This document shows, piece after piece, positions 37,646 to 46,611 of a stretch of DNA of 64,000 nucleotides. Position 1 is the first letter of the stretch. Every line of letters begins with the position of its first letter. Source of the stretch: Tamilnaduibacter salinus. Lineage in GTDB: Bacteria > Pseudomonadota > Gammaproteobacteria > Pseudomonadales > Oleiphilaceae. Below the pieces are notes generated by a model. It was not told where the DNA came from and ran no database searches. It was given only the letters and a program-made list of their open reading frames with translations. The stretch is from positions 124,001 to 188,000 of the forward strand of contig NZ_QEKQ01000007.1 of NCBI RefSeq assembly GCF_003096655.1, given 5' to 3'. The translations under genes were made by a program, and so were the position numbers.

Positions 37646-37674
37646 ATAGTAGTGATGGCCCCTTTTGGCGTCAA
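37646..37674 (-). promoter_or_regulatory. Promoter of the tRNA-Ala/tRNA-Glu unit
   Basis: On the minus strand TTGACG (37669-37674), 17 bases, then TACTAT (37646-37651). The start would be near 37639, 8 bases before the tRNA-Ala 5' end. The tRNAs therefore need not depend on gltX read-through. Confidence 0.75.
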
Positions 37675-37705
37675 CCCCCGATCGTAAAAAAGTTGTCGCC
37701 TGGGC

Positions 37706-39190
37706 CTACTCCTCTCCCAGCGCCCGAAACTCCTTCTCGACGCGCTTGGTCTCTTTCTTGGAGAATCCGCCAAGAACGTGCAGCGCATGGCGCAACCGGG
37801 CGCGCGTCATATCCGGGCCCAGCAAGGCCATGGAATCCATCACCGACCAGGAATTGGGCGTCCCGGCAATCGCCACGAAGATCGGGAACATGAACTCCCC
37901 CATCTTCAGGCCCATGGCCTTCGACAGCCCTTTCACATCGGCGAATATCGTATCCTTGGACCAGTGCCGCTGAGCCTCGAGTGTCCAGAGCGCAAACTGG
38001 AGAATTCGCTTGACCTGCCCTTCCTCCAGCTTCTTATGCTGGAAGTCCTCAGGCGCGACATCCAGCATTCCGGAGAACATGAATCCAGCCAGCGGGGCCA
38101 CATCCGAAAACACGTCAGCCCGGCCACGAACATGCGGCACCAGCGCTTGCAGAGCCTCACGATTGAACCACCAGTCCTGGATGCGCCGGACGAACGCCTC
38201 GTCATCCAGATCTTCCCGCATCCACTGTCCGTTCAACCACCGCAGCTTTTCCACGTCAAACACGGGGCCGCCCAGTGAAATGCGCTGAATATCAAAGTGC
38301 TTGATCATGTCGTCGAGCGTGAACTTCTCCCGGTCATCCGGCATGGACCAGCCCATGCGCCCGAGGTAATTGAGCACAGCCTCCGGCAGGAATCCCATCC
38401 GCTCGTAGAAATTGATACTGGTCGGGTTCTTGCGCTTGGACAGCTTGCTCTTGTCCGGATTGCGCAGCAACGGCAGGTGGCACAGGGTCGGCATGTCCCA
38501 CTCGAAGTACTGATACAGCAGCTGGTGCTTGGGCGCCGAGTTGATCCACTCTTCCCCACGGATCACGTGCGTGATGCCCATCCGATGGTCATCCACCACA
38601 TTGGCCAGATGGTAGGTGGGCATGCCGTCGGATTTGAGCAGCACCTGGCAGTCCACCTGTGCCCAGTCGATTTCAACAGTGCCGCGGAGCATGTCATCAA
38701 TCTCGCAGACGCCCTCGTCCGGCACTTTCATCCGGATCACGTAGGGCTCACCGGCGTCCAGGCGCCGCTTGACTTCATCGTCCGGCAGCGCAAGATCCCC
38801 TTTTATTCCCGGATTCAGGCCAGCGGCCTTGCGGTGCTCGCGAATGGCATCCAGCTCTTCCGGGGTTCGAAAACAGTAGAATGCATGCCCCTTGCGAACC
38901 AGCTCTTCGGCATAGGCGGCGTAGTCGGCCTTGCGCTCCGACTGCCGGTATGGACCGTACTCGCCGCCCACATCCGGACCTTCATCCCATGCCAGCCCCA
39001 ACCAGCTCAGCGCGTTGAGAATGTCCTGTTCCGACTCGGCGGTACTGCGGGCCTGATCCGTGTCCTCGATACGCAGAATGAACTGCCCGCCATGCTGTCG
39101 GGCAAAGCAGAGGTTAAAGAGGGCTACGTAGGCGGTACCAACGTGCGGATCACCGGTCGGCGACGGCGCGATACGGGTACGAACAGTCAT
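37706..39190 (-). CDS. gltX: Glutamate--tRNA ligase
   Basis: This 494-residue class-I synthetase charges tRNA-Glu. The HIGH-type motif is in [12 protein letters not shown] (about 9-20) and the KMSKS-type motif in [12 protein letters not shown] (about 250). [18 protein letters not shown] is also characteristic. AACAGGA precedes the ATG. tRNA-Ala and tRNA-Glu lie directly downstream on the same strand. Confidence 0.96.
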   Translation of the reverse strand: MTVRTRIAPSPTGDPHVGTAYVALFNLCFARQHGGQFILRIEDTDQARSTAESEQDILNALSWLGLAWDEGPDVGGEYGPYRQSERKADYAAYAEELVRKGHAFYCFRTPEELDAIREHRKAAGLNPGIKGDLALPDDEVKRRLDAGEPYVIRMKVPDEGVCEIDDMLRGTVEIDWAQVDCQVLLKSDGMPTYHLANVVDDHRMGITHVIRGEEWINSAPKHQLLYQYFEWDMPTLCHLPLLRNPDKSKLSKRKNPTSINFYERMGFLPEAVLNYLGRMGWSMPDDREKFTLDDMIKHFDIQRISLGGPVFDVEKLRWLNGQWMREDLDDEAFVRRIQDWWFNREALQALVPHVRGRADVFSDVAPLAGFMFSGMLDVAPEDFQHKKLEEGQVKRILQFALWTLEAQRHWSKDTIFADVKGLSKAMGLKMGEFMFPIFVAIAGTPNSWSVMDSMALLGPDMTRARLRHALHVLGGFSKKETKRVEKEFRALGEE

Positions 39191-39231
39191 GAATGCGCTT
39201 CCTGTTGGATGGAACGAAATGAACGGACCGC

Positions 39232-39237
39232 ATTATA
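39232..39237 (-). promoter_or_regulatory. -10 box of gltX
   Basis: A perfect TATAAT on the minus strand would start transcription near 39225, about 35 nt before the gltX ATG. No clear -35 hexamer is seen at 16-18 bases. Confidence 0.5.
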
Positions 39238-39296
39238 ACGACTGAGCGTTTGGCGCGCATGGTAGGACACCGGGAGTGACGAACGACTTTATCCCA

Positions 39297-39319
39297 ACCA
39301 GGATATACTATAACATTGC
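39297..39319. promoter_or_regulatory. Zur box upstream of znuA
   Basis: GGATATACTATAACATTGC matches the gammaproteobacterial Zur consensus GTTATANTATAAC in all but one base across the core and 17 of 22 fixed positions over 23 bp. It overlaps likely -10 sequences (TATACT/CTATAA) about 45 bp before the znuA start, so zinc-bound Zur should repress znuA. Confidence 0.75.
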
Positions 39320-39353
39320 ACACCTTTCAAAAGCCGATCAGGAAGACAGAGTG

Positions 39354-40247
39354 ATGCCGCGACTGCTTGCTTTCGTACTGATGCTCACCCTGGCGATGGC
39401 GGCCCACGCCGAGCCCCTGCGCATTGTCACGTCCATCAAACCCATTACCCTGATCGCGGCCGAAATCGCCCCGGCAGATGCCAGGTTCCATACGCTGGTA
39501 CCGGCCAGCGCCAGCCCTCACACCTACCAATTGAAGCCCTCTGACCGGGTTGCCCTGGCGCGCGCGGACGTGATTCTCTGGGTCGGCCCGGCGCTGGAGA
39601 CCTTCCTGCAACGGTTGCTGGAAGGCCCGGACATGGCTGGCCGGGCCCACGCACTCGGCCATCGGCTAGAAAATGGTCAGCCAAACAGTCCAGATGACGA
39701 TGAACACCACCACGATCATGGTCATCATCACGGCGGTGACGACCCTCACATCTGGGTAAGCCCTGACGAGGGGCATCATCTTGCCGAACAGATCGCGCAC
39801 ATTCTCAGCCATAAAGCCCCCGATCGATCCGACGTAATCCAACATCGCCTCCACGCATTCGAAGACCGTTTGAGTGCCACGAATCACGCCATCGAGCAAC
39901 AACTCTCCCCGATTCGTTCGCACGTGTTTTTCATCTATCATCCGGCTTTCAAGCGCTTCGCAAAGCACTTCGGACTCGAGGTGGCCGGCACGCTCACCCG
40001 GTCCCCGGAACAGCAGCCCGGCGCAAGACATCTGAGCGGCCTGCAGGAACAACTGAAAACGGCAGAGCGCCCCTGCCTGCTGAACGAAGTCCAGTTCAGC
40101 GATCGGCATTGGCAGTCTCTGACAACCGGTGCTTTGCCACATGCGACCTGGGATCCGCTCGCCACCACGATCTCAGTGGGTGATGGGGGCTACACACGCT
40201 TCCTCAGCAGCATTGCCGATAGCGTCATGACCTGTCAGCAGCCGTAG
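39354..40247 (+). CDS. znuA: Zinc ABC transporter substrate-binding protein ZnuA
   Basis: This 297-residue periplasmic protein has a signal peptide (cleavage likely after AMAAHA), the cluster-A-I binding fold with metal-binding His in SASPHTYQLKPSD, and a His/Asp-rich loop (DDDEHHHDHGHHHGGDDPHIW) that marks zinc-type proteins. FIYHPAFKRFAKHFGLE supplies a further His ligand. ATG 39354 or GTG 39351 follow AGGA. A Zur box upstream supports zinc. The partner genes znuB, znuC and zur are not adjacent; they must be elsewhere. Confidence 0.9.
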   Translation: MPRLLAFVLMLTLAMAAHAEPLRIVTSIKPITLIAAEIAPADARFHTLVPASASPHTYQLKPSDRVALARADVILWVGPALETFLQRLLEGPDMAGRAHALGHRLENGQPNSPDDDEHHHDHGHHHGGDDPHIWVSPDEGHHLAEQIAHILSHKAPDRSDVIQHRLHAFEDRLSATNHAIEQQLSPIRSHVFFIYHPAFKRFAKHFGLEVAGTLTRSPEQQPGARHLSGLQEQLKTAERPCLLNEVQFSDRHWQSLTTGALPHATWDPLATTISVGDGGYTRFLSSIADSVMTCQQP

Positions 40248-40262
40248 GACAGAATGCTCTGG

Positions 40263-41178
40263 CTATCTGAGCAACGACAGCACCAAAGGCATGGTAGCCA
40301 TCGCCAGAAGCGTCTCTCCACTTACGATCGCAGCCATCAATGGCGCATCGCCGCCTAACTGCCGTGCCAGTATATAGGAAGAGGACGCGGCCGGGAGGGC
40401 CGAGAGCAATATGGCGGCCTGAGCAATGGGAGGGCTCACATCGGTGAGCGCGATCAGTCCGGTGGTCACCAACGGGAACAGCAACAGTTTGGCCCCGGCG
40501 CTGGCCGCGAAGGGCATTGACGCCCCTCGCAACGCTCGCACTCTCAAACCGGCGCCGACCGTCAACAACCCCAAAGGTAGTGTCATGCCGCTCAGCGGCT
40601 CCAGCATCCCACCCACCAACGGGTGGAACCCGATGCCCGTTGCTCCCCAGAAAGCACCGGCGACCGAGCCTATAATCAGGGGGGTTTCTGGCAATCGCCT
40701 TTAGCACGCCTGCCGCCCCGGTCCGCCCTTCTCCTACAGCACACAGAAACATAACAATGCACGCCAGGTTGATAAGGGGAATCTGAATGGCCATCGCGAC
40801 GGCAAATACGGGCAGCAGTGGGTCGCCGAGAAGCGCCTCGGCAGCAGCCAGCCCCACAAAGGCATTAAAGCGCAGACCGCCCTGGAAAAAGGAGCTGAAC
40901 ACCGGACCGTGCCAGCGCACAAGTGCCTGAACAACCAAGAGGCAGGCAATCATGGCGGTCAGCATCAGCGCCATAAACCCACCGGTCTCAATCAACACCT
41001 TCAACGGAACATGGGCATTACCAAGCCGATAAAACAGCATGGCCGGAAACAGGACGTAATAGGTCAGACGTTCCGCAAGAGGCCAAAAAGCGTCGCCCGG
41101 AAAATCCAGGCGTCGCATCAGCGCACCGACAAGAATCAGACCGAACAAAGGCGCAAGGGCATCCAGAAAGATGGCCAA
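40263..41178 (-). pseudogene. AEC-family transporter (auxin efflux carrier type), frameshifted
   Basis: The N-terminal part (from ATG 41178, MAIFLDALAPLFGLILVGAL) and the C-terminal part (NPLIIGSVAGAFWGATGIGF to SLLR, stop at 40263) together give a normal AEC transporter of about 305 residues with roughly 10 membrane helices. They are in different frames. The break is at a run of six C on the coding strand (G6 at 40679-40684): five C would restore continuous reading ARNPLIIGS. It is either a recent disabling insertion, a phase-variable tract or a sequencing error. The substrate is unknown. It converges on znuA. Confidence 0.85.
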
Positions 41179-41345
41179 ACCTCATTCTCCGCAGACGTCT
41201 CAAAGAGTGCCATGCTACCGATCCCACCCAAAAAAGAGAATCCGCCCGCGGGCGAGAGCACAACACTGTTGATTGGCTTGAACCCGGCTCTGACAACGCT
41301 ATCCTTAAAGTGATGTTGGCTGGTAAGTGACAAGAGAGAGATAGG

Positions 41346-42548
41346 GTGGATACAACCGAAACCGTACTGCTGGCCGCTCAGCCCATTTACGACCGCGACA
41401 ACGCCCTATCTGCTGTCGAACTGCTATACCGGCGCAACGACCAGCTGACCGCCGCCGATGTTGGCGACTCTCAGGCAACCAGCGAACTGCTATTCAACCT
41501 GTGTACCGGCATCACCGAGCAAACCGACCACTACCACTCCCCGGCCTTCATTAATGTGTCGGGCGACTTCCTGCTTTCGCAGCAATTCCTGCCGATAGAC
41601 CCGGACCGCGTCGTGATTGAACTGGTCGAACGCATCAAACCGTCCGCCAATGTTGTCGAATCAGTCCGGCAATGGCGCCGGAAGGGATTCCGTTTCGCAC
41701 TCGACGATTTTGAATTCGAGGACACCTGGGAGGCACTCGTCGATTTGGCAGACATCGTCAAGGTGGATGTTCTTGGCGGCGACCCCGCGGCCATTGCCCG
41801 CCAGAGAGAACGATTCGATCGCCCACACCTCCAGTGGCTGGCGGAGCGCGTAGAGGATATGACCACCCATGACGAATACCACTCGGCAGGCTTCGATCTT
41901 TTTCAGGGATACTTTTACGCAAGACCTACCAGCATTACTGGGGAGCGCCTCAACGCGACTGGCGTTCAAGCCGCCCATCTTCTCGGTCTGATGTTCAGCG
42001 AAGACCCGGATGTCGAAGCGATCATTGAAGCGATTTCGACAGACCCCGGCCTCGCAGTCAGCTTGCTGAGAGTCGTAAACAGCCCTCTCTACAGGGCAAC
42101 CAACGAGCTCACCAGCATCCGGGATGTCGTACTGCGACTGGGTCTCGACAATCTCCGACGATGGGTGATGCTGATCAGCGTCGTCGGTGCCGCCTCGCCT
42201 GGCGCCAGTCGAATGATTCTGACACGCGCCCAAATGTGCTCACTTCTGGCTGCTCGATCTCGCTCCGGCGCCTCCCCAGACCAAGCGCTGCTGGCCGGCC
42301 TGCTTTCAGGTGCTGAATCGCTTTTCGGAGTCGATCAGTCCACATTCATAGGTGCCCTGCAACTCGACTCCCCGCTTCGCGACGCCCTTTTATCCCGGAC
42401 CGGCCCAATCGGTCGCATTCTTCACATAGCCATTAACACGGAGTACCGCCTGGCCTCCAGGGTCCAGCTGGAACAGCTCGACCCACGCCTTCTAAAACTC
42501 TACAAGAACGCGGCAGACCAGGTTCAGGCCCTGCTCAACGAACTCTAG
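41346..42548 (+). CDS. Degenerate EAL plus HDOD signalling protein (YuxH-like)
   Basis: This 400-residue protein has an N-terminal EAL-like domain (about 1-195) and a C-terminal HDOD domain (about 200-395; IEAISTDPGLAVSLLRVVNS, TSIRDVVLRLGLDNLRRWVM). The EAL motif reads ELL, and the metal and catalytic positions are poorly kept (DDFEFED in place of DDFG), so it probably lacks c-di-GMP phosphodiesterase activity and acts as a binding or scaffold protein. The start is GTG. It is divergent from the AEC gene. A PilZ protein in the same window shows the cell uses c-di-GMP. Confidence 0.86.
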   Translation: MDTTETVLLAAQPIYDRDNALSAVELLYRRNDQLTAADVGDSQATSELLFNLCTGITEQTDHYHSPAFINVSGDFLLSQQFLPIDPDRVVIELVERIKPSANVVESVRQWRRKGFRFALDDFEFEDTWEALVDLADIVKVDVLGGDPAAIARQRERFDRPHLQWLAERVEDMTTHDEYHSAGFDLFQGYFYARPTSITGERLNATGVQAAHLLGLMFSEDPDVEAIIEAISTDPGLAVSLLRVVNSPLYRATNELTSIRDVVLRLGLDNLRRWVMLISVVGAASPGASRMILTRAQMCSLLAARSRSGASPDQALLAGLLSGAESLFGVDQSTFIGALQLDSPLRDALLSRTGPIGRILHIAINTEYRLASRVQLEQLDPRLLKLYKNAADQVQALLNEL

Positions 42549-42668
42549 TAACCCGACGGGACACTAGCCCGCATTTCGCACCAAGGACGACTGAAATGTC
42601 AAAAAAACGTTGAGGGCCATGGCGTTATGGTATTCATTAACACGTTTCCCGAGATCCAAATTGGATCT

Positions 42669-42788
42669 GTTCGGTTTTGCGTGCCCCTGGCTTCACATCT
42701 GGGCCAAATGGCCCTTGGACGGGGCTACGGCCACGCCCGGCGGTCCATTTGGCCCACCTGTTTCCCCAGGAACACGCAAAATCCGAAC
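42669..42788. repeat. Long imperfect palindrome (120 bp) upstream of dusA
   Basis: A perfect 12-bp inner pair, TGGGCCAAATGG (42700-42711) and CCATTTGGCCCA (42745-42756), is extended outward by GTTCGG, TTTTGCGTG and CCTGG matched to their complements in 42768-42788 with few mismatches. The 33-bp centre is GC-rich. Folded, it is a hairpin of more than 40 bp. It differs in sequence from the putP-putA element. Confidence 0.75.
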
Positions 42789-42817
42789 CCTTGGTGAGAA
42801 ATCCGGGCTAGTGGCTC

Positions 42818-42835
42818 GTCTGGTTCATTCGCTGA
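42818..42835 (+). repeat. Dispersed repeat, single arm (dusA upstream)
   Basis: GTCTGGTTCATTCGCTGA is identical over 18 bases to 5718-5735. No matching opposite arm is seen within 150 bp. Confidence 0.7.
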
Positions 42836-42911
42836 TCGACTGCGCACTTCGTGACACGCTGAGGTCTATCCTGAGATACTGGCGCCTTTCAATAGTCCGC
42901 GTTGATCCGTA

Positions 42912-43943
42912 ATGAACCAGCACGACACTTGGGACAGACTGCAGCCCACACTCAACCGGCGCTTCTCAGTGGCCCCCATGATGGACTGCACGATGCAGCC
43001 CTATCGTTACTTCGCCAGGCAGCTGTCGCGCCGGACGTTGCTCTACACCGAGATGGTCACCACGGGTGCACTGATCCATGGCGACACACCGCGTTTCCTA
43101 AGGCACAGTGCCGCAGAACACCCACTGGCGTTGCAGCTCGGTGGCAGCGATGCGGACGAACTGGGGCGCTGTGCCGCTCTTGCTGAAGAGTACGGTTTTG
43201 ACGAGGTCAACCTGAATGTCGGCTGCCCAAGCGACCGCGTCCAGAATAACCGGATCGGCGCCTGCCTGATGGGCGAGCCGGAGACAGTGGCCCGGGGAGT
43301 GGCAGCGATGCAGGCCCGGACCGAGCTGCCGGTCACCGTCAAAAGCCGTATCGGCATTGATGGCCGGGAGTCCTGGGAGGATCTGTGTCATTTCATTGAG
43401 ACCGTCGCCGCGGCGGGCTGCCGGACTTTCATCATCCATGCCCGCATTGCAATCCTCGAAGGCCTGAGCCCGAAACAGAACCGTAACGTTCCGCCGCTTC
43501 AATATGGGTGGGTCCACGCGCTGAAGGAGCGCTATCCGGAGCTCGAGATCATCCTCAACGGTGGCATCAAGACGCTGGCGGAGTGCCAGTCGCACCTGGA
43601 GACTCTGGATGGCGTGATGCTTGGGCGCGAGCCCTATCAGAACCCCTGGCTGCTGTCGGGTGTCGACCCGGTACTCTTCGGCGAAGAAGCGCCGGTCACA
43701 AGCCGCCACGAGGCCCTGCGCCGGATGCTCCCCTGGATAGAGAGCGAGCTGGAACGCGGTGTGTTTCTCAGTCACATCACGCGGCATCTCATGGGGCTGT
43801 TCCATGGCTGCCCCGGCGGTCGACGGTTCCGGCGTCACCTGACTGAGAACGCCACCCGGCCCGGCGCCGACCTCCGGGTGCTTGAGGACGCTATGGCACA
43901 GGTCCCGGAGGACCATCCCGCGTTACTTGAGGAGCCGGCCTGA
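42912..43943 (+). CDS. dusA: tRNA-dihydrouridine synthase A
   Basis: This 343-residue flavoenzyme reduces uridines 20/20a of tRNA. The FMN-binding N-terminus FSVAPMMDCTMQPYRYFARQ, the catalytic cysteine in NLNVGCPSDRVQ (about 104) and the DusA-type stretch HARIAILEGLSPKQNRNVPP are all present, followed by IILNGGIKTL. No strong ribosome site precedes the ATG. It is followed in the same direction by talB after 103 bp. Confidence 0.94.
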   Translation: MNQHDTWDRLQPTLNRRFSVAPMMDCTMQPYRYFARQLSRRTLLYTEMVTTGALIHGDTPRFLRHSAAEHPLALQLGGSDADELGRCAALAEEYGFDEVNLNVGCPSDRVQNNRIGACLMGEPETVARGVAAMQARTELPVTVKSRIGIDGRESWEDLCHFIETVAAAGCRTFIIHARIAILEGLSPKQNRNVPPLQYGWVHALKERYPELEIILNGGIKTLAECQSHLETLDGVMLGREPYQNPWLLSGVDPVLFGEEAPVTSRHEALRRMLPWIESELERGVFLSHITRHLMGLFHGCPGGRRFRRHLTENATRPGADLRVLEDAMAQVPEDHPALLEEPA

Positions 43944-43981
43944 GCAGGCCCAAGGCCCTGCCTGAAACCGCATCACGGCTC

Positions 43982-44011
43982 TTGTCGCGTACTGGTCAGG
44001 GGAGCTATTGT
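43982..44011 (+). promoter_or_regulatory. Probable promoter of talB
   Basis: TTGTCG (43982-43987), an 18-base spacer and TATTGT (44006-44011), about 36 bp before the talB ATG. Confidence 0.5.
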
Positions 44012-44046
44012 AGATTCGATAACTCACTGATCAGGACGATAAAACA

Positions 44047-45012
44047 ATGACAAGCAAGCTGGACCAGCTCAAGCAGATGACCACCGTCGTCGCGGACACG
44101 GGGGATCTGGATGCCATACGCGAATGGCGCCCAGTGGACGCCACTACCAACCCGTCCCTGCTGCTGAAAGCCGCCGATTCAGCGGCCTACCGACCCATGA
44201 TTAATCGGGCTATTGACGCCGCCGAGAAACAGGGCGGCAGCAATCTGGATCAGCTCGCTTTTGCCACCGACCACCTGGCCGTGCAGGCCGGATGTCAGAT
44301 TCTCGACATTGTTCCCGGCGTGGTTTCAACGGAAGTGGACGCCCGCCTGTCGTTTGATACCGACGCCACAGTCGAACGCGCTCGTCGCCTTGTACGATTC
44401 TACGAGGAAGCTGGCGCCGACCCGACCCGTGTACTGATCAAGATCGCTTCAACCTGGGAGGGCATCCGCGCCGCACAGATTCTCGAGAACGAGGGTATCC
44501 GCTGCAACCTCACGCTACTGTTCTCCTTTACCCAGGCGGCTGCCTGTGCCGATGCCGGCGCTCACCTGGTCTCTCCGTTCGTGGGACGCATTCTCGACTG
44601 GCACCTGAAGAACAGCGACCGGGACGCCTTCGAGCCTTTCGAGGACCCCGGTGTCCGCTCGGTGACCCGGATCTACGAGTACTTCAAGACCCATGGCTTC
44701 GAGACAATCGTCATGGGTGCCAGCTTCCGCAATACGGGTGAAATTGAGGCGCTCGCCGGCTGTGACCGCCTGACCATCAGCCCCGCACTGCTGGGTGAGC
44801 TCAGCGCGGACCCGGCCAATCTGCCACGGGTGCTCGCGCCGGATCAGGCCTCATCCTCGGACCATCCGGTTTCCATGGATGAGAAAAGCTTCCGCTGGTC
44901 GATGAATGACGATGCCATGGCCACCGAAAAACTGGCGGAGGGCATCCGTCGATTCGCCGACGATCAGCTCGAGCTGGAAAAACGTGTGCAACGCATTGCG
45001 AGAGTCGCCTAA
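44047..45012 (+). CDS. talB: Transaldolase
   Basis: This 321-residue pentose-phosphate enzyme exchanges a dihydroxyacetone unit between sedoheptulose-7-phosphate and glyceraldehyde-3-phosphate, making erythrose-4-phosphate and fructose-6-phosphate. [13 protein letters not shown] near the N-terminus and the Schiff-base lysine in [16 protein letters not shown] (about 133) are diagnostic, with [17 protein letters not shown] and [10 protein letters not shown] following. The next genes are a TerB-like gene and DAHP synthase, which uses erythrose-4-phosphate. Confidence 0.95.
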   Translation: MTSKLDQLKQMTTVVADTGDLDAIREWRPVDATTNPSLLLKAADSAAYRPMINRAIDAAEKQGGSNLDQLAFATDHLAVQAGCQILDIVPGVVSTEVDARLSFDTDATVERARRLVRFYEEAGADPTRVLIKIASTWEGIRAAQILENEGIRCNLTLLFSFTQAAACADAGAHLVSPFVGRILDWHLKNSDRDAFEPFEDPGVRSVTRIYEYFKTHGFETIVMGASFRNTGEIEALAGCDRLTISPALLGELSADPANLPRVLAPDQASSSDHPVSMDEKSFRWSMNDDAMATEKLAEGIRRFADDQLELEKRVQRIARVA

Positions 45013-45014
45013 CC

Positions 45015-45470
45015 ATGCTGGACGCCCTCAAAAACCTCTTCGAAAAAGACCCGGCGCACACGGACTCCGAGCCGGACGACCGGGAACTGGCGATCGCTGC
45101 GACCGCACTGATGGTGGAGCTGGCGCGAATCGACGAGTCTGAAGACGAGGTGGAACTGACCACCATCATCGACTGCGCGGTCCGCACAGGCGATGTCTCT
45201 CACCAGGAGGCACACGCCATTCTTCGGGATGCGCGCCACAATGCCACTGACGCCACGTCCCTTTATGAGTTCACGGATCGGCTCAACCGCCACCTCGACC
45301 AGGGCCAGAAACAGCGCATCCTGATCGATATCTGGCGAGTCGCCTTCGCGGATGGCCGCATCGACCAGTACGAGGAACATCTGATACGGCGCATCGCGGA
45401 ACTCCTGCACCTGAACCACCGGGAGTACATGGAAGCCAGACACCACGCCGAACAGTCCTTATCATCCTGA
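45015..45470 (+). CDS. TerB-like (DjlA N-terminal type) helical protein
   Basis: This 151-residue acidic all-helical protein has the TerB-domain pattern: IAATALMVELARIDESEDEVE (Asp/Glu cluster after the first helix, about 25-45) and the repeated half LIDIWRVAFADGRIDQYEEH (about 97-116). These repeats are seen in tellurite-resistance TerB and the DjlA N-terminus, where they bind metals or partners at the membrane; no tellurite operon is present. It starts two bases after the talB stop, so it is translationally coupled to it. Confidence 0.8.
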   Translation: MLDALKNLFEKDPAHTDSEPDDRELAIAATALMVELARIDESEDEVELTTIIDCAVRTGDVSHQEAHAILRDARHNATDATSLYEFTDRLNRHLDQGQKQRILIDIWRVAFADGRIDQYEEHLIRRIAELLHLNHREYMEARHHAEQSLSS

Positions 45471-45481
45471 AGGAGGGAACG

Positions 45482-46588
45482 ATGCTCGCCATTCTGCACC
45501 CTGACACCCCTCTGGACAGCCATGATTATCGGCAGACCATGGATTTTCTTGAGAACCTTCCGGGCGTCAGCGTCAAGGTTCACGAGGTTCAGGGCAGGAA
45601 ACAGAAACTGACGGAGGTGTACCTGCTCGGCGACACCAAGTCACTCAATCAGGAGGAAATCGAGGCTCTGCCGGCGGTCGAGCGGGTGATCCGGATCTCG
45701 GACGATTACCGCATACTCGGCCGGCACCGGGACGACCGTCGCCACACCGGCTTCACCTACAACGGCGTGCCCTTTGATCAGGATAACCTGAATGTGTTCG
45801 CAGGCCTGTGCGCGGTAGACACGGAACGTCACGTCGATGCCATGATGGCCGCTTTGGCCGCACACGGGCAGCACTGCACCCGGATGGGCGCTTACAAACC
45901 ACGCACCAATCCCTACTCCTTTCAGGGATACGGCGCGCGATCACTCCCCTGGGTGTTCGAAGCGGCTGGCCGCCATGATATCCGTGTCGTGGCAATGGAA
46001 GTCACACACGAGAGTCACATCGAAGAGATCGACACCTGCCTGGAGAGGCTTGGCCGCCCTACCGGCGTCATGCTCCAGGTCGGCACCCGCAACACCCAGA
46101 ATTTCGAGCTGCTTAAAGCCATCGGCCGCCAACGGGAGTATCCCGTATTGCTCAAACGCGGGTTCGGCATCACACTCAACGAGTCGTTGAATGCCGCCGA
46201 GTATCTGGCCAGCGAAGGCAATGCCAATGTCATTTTCTGCCTGCGAGGCATGAAAACGGAACTCGGTCACCCGCACCGGAACATGGTTGATTTTGCGCAC
46301 GTACCAACGGTCAAGCGCCTGACCCGCATGCCGGTCTGCATCGACCCGTCCCACTCGGTGGGTAACCGCGACGCCGCGCCGGATGGCATCCCCGAGCTGG
46401 TCCACGCCACCGCCCAAGGCGTCGTGGCCGGCGCCAACATGGTGCTCGTGGATTTCCACCCACATCCGGAGAAAGCGCTGGTCGACGGCCCGCAGGCCCT
46501 CACGCTGAGTGAACTGCCACGCTTTCTTGAGGATGTCCGGCTCTGCCACGACACCTGGCGACAGCGGCAGGCAATCTACAGCGGCTGA
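45482..46588 (+). CDS. 3-deoxy-7-phosphoheptulonate (DAHP) synthase, type I-beta
   Basis: This 368-residue enzyme condenses PEP and erythrose-4-phosphate in the first step of the shikimate pathway. An N-terminal ferredoxin-like regulatory domain (about 1-75) precedes the barrel, as in Thermotoga-type I-beta enzymes. CTRMGAYKPRTNPYSFQGYG, PVLLKRGFGIT, IFCLRGMK and CIDPSHSVGNRDAAP carry substrate and metal ligands. There is no fused chorismate mutase. A strong AAGGAGGG site is present. Talb-TerB-DAHP synthase probably form one unit. Confidence 0.92.
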   Translation: MLAILHPDTPLDSHDYRQTMDFLENLPGVSVKVHEVQGRKQKLTEVYLLGDTKSLNQEEIEALPAVERVIRISDDYRILGRHRDDRRHTGFTYNGVPFDQDNLNVFAGLCAVDTERHVDAMMAALAAHGQHCTRMGAYKPRTNPYSFQGYGARSLPWVFEAAGRHDIRVVAMEVTHESHIEEIDTCLERLGRPTGVMLQVGTRNTQNFELLKAIGRQREYPVLLKRGFGITLNESLNAAEYLASEGNANVIFCLRGMKTELGHPHRNMVDFAHVPTVKRLTRMPVCIDPSHSVGNRDAAPDGIPELVHATAQGVVAGANMVLVDFHPHPEKALVDGPQALTLSELPRFLEDVRLCHDTWRQRQAIYSG

Positions 46589-46611
46589 TTGAGCAAGGGA
46601 GACTCACCGCC

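Larger units (their letters stand above)
42549..42911. other. Gene-free region with palindrome and repeat arm
   Basis: These 363 bp before dusA hold no convincing gene. They contain a long imperfect palindrome (42669-42788) and one arm of the dispersed repeat (42818-42835). The AT-rich start of the gap (42600-42660) has no clear promoter. Confidence 0.6.

Noticed and set aside
42610-42912. 100-codon plus-strand frame before dusA
   Set aside because: It runs through the palindrome and repeat arm, has no ribosome site and no domain.
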